From Methanosarcina sp. KYL-1 (lineage in GTDB: Archaea > Halobacteriota > Methanosarcinia > Methanosarcinales > Methanosarcinaceae), in contig NZ_VOUA01000001.1 in assembly GCF_024372725.1 (NCBI RefSeq), positions 327,242-391,241 of the forward strand: a stretch of 64,000 nt of DNA. Direction: 5' to 3'. Under the pieces are notes generated by a model, which saw only the letters and a list, made by a program, of their open reading frames with translations, was not told the DNA's origin and ran no database searches. How positions within the stretch are numbered: position 1 is the first letter of the stretch; every line of letters starts with the position of its first letter. Positions 57,639-64,000 of this stretch are shown here, one piece after another. The translations under genes and the position numbers were made by a program.

Positions 57639-59225
57639 TTACAGGACCTTCGGTACCCGGTCTGCATCTGCTACGGGGTCCGGCTGCACGGGTGCGGTGA
57701 AGGTATCCGTCGCTTCAAGAATGGCATTGGTAATCCTGTCGAGCAGTTCCATTGCGCCCCTGTATCCGACGGTAAGGATGCGCTGGGCTCCCACCCTGTC
57801 GTGGATAGGGAGGCCCACCCGCACCAGGGGAATGTCGCAGGCTTTTGCAATGTATCTCCCGTTTGAGTTCCCTATCAGGATTTCCGGCTTGCTCTGCTTG
57901 ACCGCGTCGTTGAAAGTGTCAAAGTCAATCCCATCGAGGACCATAGTCTCCAGGTCCGGCCGGATTTCTGCAAAAGCCTCCCGGATGCGGAGTCCAAAGT
58001 CCCGGCTTTTGCTCCCGGTAGCTACGAGCACGGGATTCATCCCGAGTTCCAGCATAAATCTTGTAAGGCTGAATACGGTATCAGGGTCCCCGTAGACTGC
58101 TGCCTTTACCCCGTAGAGGTACTTGTGCACGTCTACCATGGCGTCCAGGAGCCTTCCCCTTTCCTTCTGGTATTTTTCAGGAACCGGGCAGCCAAGGATG
58201 CGGACCAGTTCCGTAAAGAAGCGGTCGGTGTTTGAAAGCCCTATGGGAATGGGGACATTATGTCCGGGAACCCCGTGGGAAGCTTCAAGGTATCCCACAG
58301 CCAGGTTCGTGCTGACAACGCCCAGGCCGAGGCTTGCCCTGCTGTTCGGCATGTCTGTAATTTCGGCAAGAGGGGTACCTCCTGAGGCTATTTTTGGGAG
58401 TTCGTCCCTTAAAGGCGCATCAAAGGTCTCGGAAATGTCGGGCAGGAAGATGTGATCCCCTGCAGTTTCTGCAAGGATTTCTTTGAGTTCCCTCACGTCT
58501 GCGGGGGAGAGGCTCTCGACAGGGATAAGGTTGAGTTTTCCGTTTCCGGCTTCTTCAGCATCAGGTGCTTCTTTCATACCGGGACTTTTTGCTTCCCCGA
58601 CGTTTTCCTCTGCCTTTTCTTTTTCCAGGATTTCCGTATACTCCATAATTTCCATGTTTTCCATGTAATCCATGATCTCGATGTCTTCCGGAATTTCCGG
58701 TTTTTCCGAACCTTCTGGCTTTTTTGGGCTTTCCTGGCTTTCCGGCTTTTCCGCAAACTTCCTGACAACGGCGTCCAGGGCTTTTATGTAGCCGCTTACG
58801 TGGCTATCTCCGTAACTGGGAGTGGAAACCGGAATGATTATGATGTCTTTTTCCGGGTCGTCTCCGATCCCTTCCTCTTCTTTGAATTCCCTGATTATTG
58901 CAGGGACGTCATCTCCGATGGTTTCGGCAAGGCAGGTGGTGGCAACGCCGATTACTTTCGGGGAATACCTGTTGATGACGTTTCTCAGACCTTTCTTCAG
59001 GTTTTCCCTGCCCCCGTAGACCGCTCCCTTTTCGCTGAGGGAGCTTGAGGCAATGTCTACCGGTTCCCTGAAGTGGTGGGCAAGGTGCAGGCGCATGTAG
59101 GTGCTGCAGCCCTGGGAACCGTGGTAGAGGACCATGGTATTTTCAATCCCTTTAAATGCAAGGGCACTTCCCATTGGCTGGCACATGACACAGGGGTTCA
59201 CGGTTGCATAGTTTCTTTTAGTCAT
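57639..59225 (-). CDS. nifN: Nitrogenase cofactor scaffold NifN, with an inserted acidic linker
   Basis: 528 residues, longer than usual NifN. Motifs: NPCVMCQPMGSALAFKGIENTMVLYHGSQGCSTYMRLHLAHHFREP, TTCLAETIGDDVPAIIREF, PVSTPSYGDSHVSGY, TEIFDAPL-type ETFDAPLRDELP and AVYGDPDTVFSLTRFMLELGM. With NifE it forms the scaffold on which FeMo-cofactor is matured. Residues about 160-230 are a low-complexity insertion rich in Glu, Pro, Lys and Met (EKPESQESPKKPEGSEKPEIP and MDYMENMEIMEYTEILEKE). Starts 12 bases after nifE. Last gene of the nif operon here. Confidence 0.95.
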   Translation of the reverse strand: MTKRNYATVNPCVMCQPMGSALAFKGIENTMVLYHGSQGCSTYMRLHLAHHFREPVDIASSSLSEKGAVYGGRENLKKGLRNVINRYSPKVIGVATTCLAETIGDDVPAIIREFKEEEGIGDDPEKDIIIIPVSTPSYGDSHVSGYIKALDAVVRKFAEKPESQESPKKPEGSEKPEIPEDIEIMDYMENMEIMEYTEILEKEKAEENVGEAKSPGMKEAPDAEEAGNGKLNLIPVESLSPADVRELKEILAETAGDHIFLPDISETFDAPLRDELPKIASGGTPLAEITDMPNSRASLGLGVVSTNLAVGYLEASHGVPGHNVPIPIGLSNTDRFFTELVRILGCPVPEKYQKERGRLLDAMVDVHKYLYGVKAAVYGDPDTVFSLTRFMLELGMNPVLVATGSKSRDFGLRIREAFAEIRPDLETMVLDGIDFDTFNDAVKQSKPEILIGNSNGRYIAKACDIPLVRVGLPIHDRVGAQRILTVGYRGAMELLDRITNAILEATDTFTAPVQPDPVADADRVPKVL

Positions 59226-59237
59226 CTCAATGCCTCC

Positions 59238-60761
59238 TCATACCTCGCTCTCAACTGCAACATCCTGATTCGGTTGCAAAAACTCCGGGTCCACGGCCAC
59301 ATCTTTATACTTTTTTGCGCACGGTTCACCGGAGGCCCTCTCTTTTACCCCCGCTCTTTCTGACTCCGAGGTTTCGGGTTTAAGGTTCCTCTGCCTGACA
59401 GCTTTCCAGACAGGGCTGTTGATCGAGGCGTCCACTTCCTTTGCGAAGTTTACAAAGCCGTCAAAGCCTTCGAACTCCATCACCCTGTCGTGGTTGAAGT
59501 CGCAGAAGGCAACTCCCAGCTTGTATGCGATAAACCTCTCCTTTACGCCTGCAACCATCAGGTCGGCTTTCTGTTTCACGAGCAGGTCTGCAAGTTCCAG
59601 AGGGTTTGCATCGTCCACAATGACCGTCCCGTCCCGGACCGAATAACTGATCTGCTCGTAGTCTTCCTTTTTCCCGGTCTGGGTCCCGATGATGACCACT
59701 TCCATGCCGAGTTCCGCAAAACCTTTGATAAGCGTGAGGGCTTTTGCAGGGCCTCCCATGTAGATGGCGGCCTTTTTCCCTTTGACACTCTCTCTGACCC
59801 GGGAAATTTCAGGCATTATCCGGTTCTTTTCGGTCTCCAGGATTTCTTCTGCTATCTTTTTCATCTCTTCGGAGTCAAAGTATTCCGCAGTCTTCCGAAG
59901 AGCAATGGAGATATCTTCGGTTCCGAAGAAACTCACGGTTAAGTATGGAATCCCGTACTCTTGCTGCATCCATTTTGCAAGGTAGGTCATTGACCCGCTG
60001 CACTGGACTAGGTTGAGGTCGGCTTCCGCTGCCCTTGAAATGGATTCGGCAGTCGAATCTCCGGTCATGGAGACTATGACTTCGATTCCCATCTGTTCAA
60101 AGAGGGGTTTTACGAGCCAGACGTCCCCGGCCACATTGAAGTCTCCAAGGATGTTGATCTTTGGCTTTTTGACTTCAGGGCCTTCCTTTGGCTTCTTTAC
60201 TTCCGGTCTTACTATAAGCTGCTTTAAGGCATCGCAGGCAGCCTTGTATCCGTCAGACTTGTTACCTTTGAAGCCTTCGGATTTTACAGGGATTACCGGG
60301 ATATTGTGCTTCTTACTTGCTGTCTTGCAGACCGATTCCAGGTCGTCTCCGATGATTCCTACAATGCATGTGGAATACACGAAAACGAGCGGGGGGTGGT
60401 AGATACCTACCAGCTCATCGATCGCATTTGAAAGTTTTTTCTCTCCTCCGAAGACAACATCGATCTCCTTCATGTCCGTACTGAAACTGCTGCGGTTCGT
60501 TTCGACCCCGCTGGACTTTGCCCCTCTTATGTCCCAGGTATAGCCTGCACAGCCTATAGGGCCGTGGACCAGGTGGACTGCGTCGGTTACGGGGTTTAAG
60601 ACAACCCTTGCTCCCGAATATACACATGCCCGCTGGCTGATGGCTCCTGCAAGGGAGGTATTGTCGCAGGCAAGGGGAATTATATCCCCTTTTTCCTGCT
60701 TTCTGGTGATGTACGGTTGCCTTTCTTCGAGAGTATCCACTATCCCGGTTTTTCCTTTCAT
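59238..60761 (-). CDS. nifE: Nitrogenase cofactor scaffold NifE
   Basis: 507 residues from the ATG at 60761; GGGAG lies 8 nt upstream, while a GTG at 60770 overlaps it. SQRACVYSGARVVLNPVTDAVHLVHGPIGCAGYTWDIRG, STCIVGIIGDDLESVCKTA, PVKSEGFKGNKSDGYKAACDAL, ILGDFNVAGDVWLVKPLFEQMGI, GVAFCDFNHDRVMEFEGFDGFVNFAKEVD. Together with NifN it assembles FeMo-cofactor. The insert IVRPEVKKPKEGPEVKKPK is a duplicated EVKKPK linker. The C-terminal 45 residues are hydrophilic and unlike typical NifE. Confidence 0.95.
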   Translation of the reverse strand: MKGKTGIVDTLEERQPYITRKQEKGDIIPLACDNTSLAGAISQRACVYSGARVVLNPVTDAVHLVHGPIGCAGYTWDIRGAKSSGVETNRSSFSTDMKEIDVVFGGEKKLSNAIDELVGIYHPPLVFVYSTCIVGIIGDDLESVCKTASKKHNIPVIPVKSEGFKGNKSDGYKAACDALKQLIVRPEVKKPKEGPEVKKPKINILGDFNVAGDVWLVKPLFEQMGIEVIVSMTGDSTAESISRAAEADLNLVQCSGSMTYLAKWMQQEYGIPYLTVSFFGTEDISIALRKTAEYFDSEEMKKIAEEILETEKNRIMPEISRVRESVKGKKAAIYMGGPAKALTLIKGFAELGMEVVIIGTQTGKKEDYEQISYSVRDGTVIVDDANPLELADLLVKQKADLMVAGVKERFIAYKLGVAFCDFNHDRVMEFEGFDGFVNFAKEVDASINSPVWKAVRQRNLKPETSESERAGVKERASGEPCAKKYKDVAVDPEFLQPNQDVAVESEV

Positions 60762-60903
60762 CTCTTTCACTCCCCTCTGCTTCTGCTTTTCAGATTTGCA
60801 GCGGCTGTTTCTCCAGTTCTTCTGATTTTTCCCAGTTCTCTTCTGGAATTCTCAGTTCTCTTCTGGAACTTAATTTGAAATTAGTATATTGAAGTCGGGC
60901 CCC

Positions 60904-62274
60904 TTACTGGATGGTTTCAAGCAGCCAGTCAGGTGCATCTCTGTCTTTCCTGTCAAGCAGGGTGTTTCCTATGCGCTCCACCAGTCGTGCAGCTCCGGCG
61001 TACCCCATGACCGGGAAGTAGTGCAGGTTTGCCCGGTCCATGATAGGGAAGCCTACCCTGACAAGGGGCACGTCCTCTGCCCTGGATATGAATTTCCCGT
61101 ATGTGTTGCCGATGAGGAGGTCCACGGGCTTTCGCTTGATGATCTGGTGGAGCATGAAGAGGTCCCCGCCCGAAATTACATCGGCGTCCGGGTATTCGGA
61201 ACCTATGAGTTCTTCTACTTCTTTTTCAAATTCCGAGTTCTGAGTGCCGGTGAGCACCACGCTCGGTTCCATGCCCATTTCCAGCACCAGGCTCGTGAGG
61301 CCTGCAATAATGTCCGGGTCCCCGTAAATGGCTACCTTCTTTCCGTGGTAGTGGGGGTGGGCGTCAGTCATCATGTCTACAAGTCTTCCCCTTTCGTCTT
61401 CAAGTTCGGGGGGAATCGCCACGTTGGAAAGTTTTGCCGCGTTCATGATGAAACGGTCGGTGTTTTGGATTCCTATGGGGGTGGGCCCTATTTTTGCCGG
61501 GACTTTGTAGCGGCTTTCCAGGATCTTTGCAGCAGCTCCTCCTGCCATCCTGCAGAGGGCGATGGTCCCGAGGGAGTTTGCGGAATCTTCGATGTCCCCT
61601 ATCGGGGTCCCGCCTTTCGGGTACATGCCCGCCTCTCCTGTGAGAGGGGCGTCAAAGACATCGGTGGTGTCCGGAAAGACAATGCTGGTGATTCCCATTA
61701 TCGAGAGTAAGCGCTTGATCTCCCTGATGTCCGCAGGTTCCACAAATCCGGGGATGATGTTGAGTTTCCCGTTCGGCTTGCTTTTACTGGCAAAGGTGGT
61801 CACGAAGGACTTTACCATATTGTCATAGCCGGTGATGTGGGTGCCCACGTAACTCGGGGTGGATGCTGCACAGATCTTGATTGATGGGTCTATGAGTTCT
61901 TCGGCCCTTACATCTTCTACGATTACCCCTACGTCGTCGCCTATGGTTTCTGCCACACAGGTGGTGTGGATGGCAATTACTTCGGGTTTGTAGATTGCAG
62001 TCAGGTTTCCGAGGGCTTCTTTGAGGTTTGCTGCTCCTCCGAAGACAGCGGTTCCTTCCGAGAAACTGCTGGTCGTCCCAACGGGGTTTTCGCGGTAGTG
62101 CCTGCTAAGGCACATACGCAGGTATGAAAGGCAGCCCTGTGAGCCGTGGCTGTGTGGCATACAGTTGTGGACACCGAGGGCTGCATAGACTGCGCCTATT
62201 GGCTGGCAGATTTTTGCAGGGTTGATGGTTACTGCTTCTCTGGTTATTTCTTCACATGGAGTGTAATCTAACAT
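60904..62274 (-). CDS. nifK: Nitrogenase MoFe protein beta subunit NifK
   Basis: 456 residues from the ATG at 62274 (GGAGG 8 nt upstream; a longer frame to 62364 overlaps nifD). P-cluster ligands are visible: INPAKICQPIGAVYAALG, GSQGCLSYLRMCLSRHYREN and TTCVAETIGDDV. Also ASTPSYVGTHITGYDNM, FPDTTDVFDAPLTG and KVAIYGDPDIIAGL. It pairs with NifD to form MoFe protein. It is shorter than the Azotobacter subunit because the N-terminal extension is missing, as in methanogens and clostridia. 13 bases after nifD. Confidence 0.97.
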   Translation of the reverse strand: MLDYTPCEEITREAVTINPAKICQPIGAVYAALGVHNCMPHSHGSQGCLSYLRMCLSRHYRENPVGTTSSFSEGTAVFGGAANLKEALGNLTAIYKPEVIAIHTTCVAETIGDDVGVIVEDVRAEELIDPSIKICAASTPSYVGTHITGYDNMVKSFVTTFASKSKPNGKLNIIPGFVEPADIREIKRLLSIMGITSIVFPDTTDVFDAPLTGEAGMYPKGGTPIGDIEDSANSLGTIALCRMAGGAAAKILESRYKVPAKIGPTPIGIQNTDRFIMNAAKLSNVAIPPELEDERGRLVDMMTDAHPHYHGKKVAIYGDPDIIAGLTSLVLEMGMEPSVVLTGTQNSEFEKEVEELIGSEYPDADVISGGDLFMLHQIIKRKPVDLLIGNTYGKFISRAEDVPLVRVGFPIMDRANLHYFPVMGYAGAARLVERIGNTLLDRKDRDAPDWLLETIQ

Positions 62275-62287
62275 TTTTCGTCCCTCC

Positions 62288-63886
62288 TTACTCTGCTCCT
62301 TCTCCTTTCCATGGCGGGCGGATGAACCTCCATGTGGGGCTGTGAAGCGCCATATCGATGTCATACGCGAAGTTCAAAACCCCGGAAAAGCCGGTGTACC
62401 TTCCGCTGTAGTCATAGGAGTGAATCTGCCTTGAGGGGATTCCCATTTTCTGGGCCCAGTACTTGTCCTTGATTCCCGAACAGAAGATGTCGGGTTTAAG
62501 GGCTTTTACAAGGGCTTCGGTTTCGTGGTGGTTAAGGTCGTCAACAACAAAGGTTCCGTCCTTCATTTCAGGGAAAAGCCCCTCATAGTCCATGAGCCCT
62601 ATTTTCTTTTTCAGCTCTTCGATCCGTTCCGGGCTTACTGCGGGCTTGATGCTTTCGTCCCTTTCATAGTGCACATCCTCAAGAATTGATCCAAGCGCAT
62701 TTTCTTTGATCTGGGGTATGATCTGCCTGCCTTCGTAGTCGTCCCTGTGGGCGAACTGGTAGCCTGCAACAACTACTTTCATGCCAAGCTCTTCGAAGAG
62801 GTTCGCATAGTGGTGACTCCTGGAGCCTCCGGAATAGATGAAGGCGGTCTTTCCCTGGAGTTTTTTCCTGTACCTCTCGATTTCATCCCTGTACTTTGCC
62901 GTTTCTTCGGCAATGAGTTCCTCGGTTTTCCTGGTAATTTCCGGGTCGTCAAAAAACTCTGCCATTTTCCTGAGGGATTTTGCAGTAGCTTTCGTGCCTA
63001 TGTAGTTGACCTTCAACCACGGGATCCCGTATTTTTCTTCCATCATACGGTTGGTATAGTTGATGGAACGGTGGCAGAGCAGGATGCTGAGCTTTGCTCT
63101 GTGGGCCTGTGCAAGTTTATGGAATGAACCGTCTCCGGTGAAAGTGGAAACAATCCTGTACCCGATTTTTTCAAGGATCGGCTTGACTTCCCAGAAGTCT
63201 CCTCCTATGTTGTATTCTCCGAATACATTGATGTCAAAGGGAGTTGGGTTTTCAAGTTCCTCGGTTCCGATCAGGTTTTCCATTAGGGCATTGCTTGCAA
63301 TGTGGTGGCCTGCCGACTGGCTGACTCCTCTGTATCCTTCGCAGCGGGAGGGGATGACTTTGATCCCGTACTCTTTTTCAGCTTGCCTGGCAACGGCCTC
63401 GATGTCGTCTCCGATAAGCCCTACAGGGCAGGTTGCAGAGATGCTGATTGCTTCAGGCTTGAAGATTTTCATAACCTCATCAATGGCTTTCTTGAGCTTC
63501 TTCTCACCACCAAAGACGATGTCAGTTTCCTTCATGTCCGTGCATACGCAGTAATTGCTGAAGTTATCTTCACCCTCTTCTGCTTTTGCAAGGTTTCTCC
63601 TGGTGCCCCAGGTGAAGTATGCACAGCCGATCGGGCCGTGGACCAGGTGGACCATGTCCTTGATCGGCCCGAAGACCACACCTTTCGAACCTGCAAAGGC
63701 GCATCCGCGGTTTGTGATGATACCGGGGATTACCTTATCGTCGGCTTCGATGTGCTGTTCGGCGGAACAGTCCCTGACAACTATGTGTTTTCTTCTGTTC
63801 CTGGCTGCTTTTTCCGGGAGCGCCTTCAGCATGTCATCGACAAGCTGCTGTTTGTCTTCAATTCCTGGGTCTATCTCGGCTCCCAT
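62288..63886 (-). CDS. nifD: Nitrogenase MoFe protein alpha subunit NifD
   Basis: 532 residues. RGCAFAGSKGVVFGPIKDMVHLVHGPIGCAYFTWGTRRN carries the P-cluster cysteines; TCPVGLIGDD the third. CEGYRGVSQSAGHHIA has the Gln and His that flank the active site of Mo-nitrogenase (A. vinelandii Gln191, His195). LLCHRSINY holds the cofactor Cys, and RQIHSYDYSG the cofactor His. Residues about 380-435 include the extra loop seen in methanogen and clostridial NifD. The position of A. vinelandii His451 is Thr here (SGRYTGFSG). Catalyses nitrogen reduction with NifK and NifH. ATG lies 2 bases after the nifI2 stop. Confidence 0.97.
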   Translation of the reverse strand: MGAEIDPGIEDKQQLVDDMLKALPEKAARNRRKHIVVRDCSAEQHIEADDKVIPGIITNRGCAFAGSKGVVFGPIKDMVHLVHGPIGCAYFTWGTRRNLAKAEEGEDNFSNYCVCTDMKETDIVFGGEKKLKKAIDEVMKIFKPEAISISATCPVGLIGDDIEAVARQAEKEYGIKVIPSRCEGYRGVSQSAGHHIASNALMENLIGTEELENPTPFDINVFGEYNIGGDFWEVKPILEKIGYRIVSTFTGDGSFHKLAQAHRAKLSILLCHRSINYTNRMMEEKYGIPWLKVNYIGTKATAKSLRKMAEFFDDPEITRKTEELIAEETAKYRDEIERYRKKLQGKTAFIYSGGSRSHHYANLFEELGMKVVVAGYQFAHRDDYEGRQIIPQIKENALGSILEDVHYERDESIKPAVSPERIEELKKKIGLMDYEGLFPEMKDGTFVVDDLNHHETEALVKALKPDIFCSGIKDKYWAQKMGIPSRQIHSYDYSGRYTGFSGVLNFAYDIDMALHSPTWRFIRPPWKGEGAE

Positions 63887-63888
63887 TC

Positions 63889-64000
<112 letters not shown>

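Noticed and set aside
62288-63886. Loss of the cofactor-binding His in NifD
   Set aside because: The Thr in SGRYTGFSG aligns with His451, not with the cofactor ligand; the ligand His is present in RQIHSYDYSG.

Overview
The window reads as a chromosomal segment of a methylotrophic, nitrogen-fixing methanogen, almost certainly a Methanosarcina. Direct evidence: a dimethylamine methyltransferase and a trimethylamine methyltransferase each interrupted by one in-frame amber codon at the known pyrrolysine site, with cognate corrinoid proteins; a Methanosarcina-type S-layer protein (two repeated domains, PGF-type C-terminal anchor); a methanogen-order nif operon (nifI2-D-K-E-N); AT-rich intergenic DNA with archaeal TATA boxes; and strong GGAGG or GGTG ribosome sites.

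Region 1 (1-7.8 kb) is methylamine catabolism. It holds the 3' end of an MtmB-like gene, a HemL-type aminomutase, mtbC-mtbB(Pyl), mttB(Pyl)-mttC, then a divergent HxlR regulator / CGGC-protein pair. Region 2 (8-21 kb) is an accessory methylotrophy island. It has the S-layer gene, two copies of a three-gene cassette (DMT-family permease, small winged-helix-like protein, 39-40 residue membrane microprotein), an APC permease, and a divergon of a corrinoid protein plus two MtmB homologues that carry Thr or Val where MtmB has pyrrolysine. Region 3 (21-32.6 kb) holds two stand-alone HyuA-type (hydantoinase/oxoprolinase) proteins, a SAM methyltransferase, a DEAD-box helicase with a structured leader, a 116-bp MITE-like element, a DUF1638 protein, an acetyltransferase and a ferredoxin.

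Region 4 (32.7-44.6 kb) is a metal/thiol-stress island. It has two AhpD-like proteins with Cys-rich tails, three ArsR regulators, an ACR3 arsenite exporter, a universal stress protein, three UPF0718/ArsP-type permeases, two 76-77 residue thioredoxin-like proteins, a DGC protein and a pair of tiny Cys-rich proteins absent from a normal ORF list. Two related palindromic operators (ATATCAA-N6-TTGATAT and ATTTCAA-N6-TTGAAAT) recur in front of these genes and appear to tie them into a regulon. Region 5 (44.7-48.1 kb) has two tandem winged-helix/Fe-S regulators upstream of a DsrEFH (TusDCB) sulfur-relay operon.

Region 6 (48.4-64 kb) is nitrogen metabolism: three Amt ammonium transporters, one GlnK, a SAM methyltransferase, modABC molybdate transport, and nifN, nifE, nifK, nifD and the 3' end of nifI2, all but the methyltransferase on the minus strand. 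No tRNA, rRNA, CRISPR array or intact transposase was seen. Family assignments come from reading motifs and from remembered family sequences, not from a database search.
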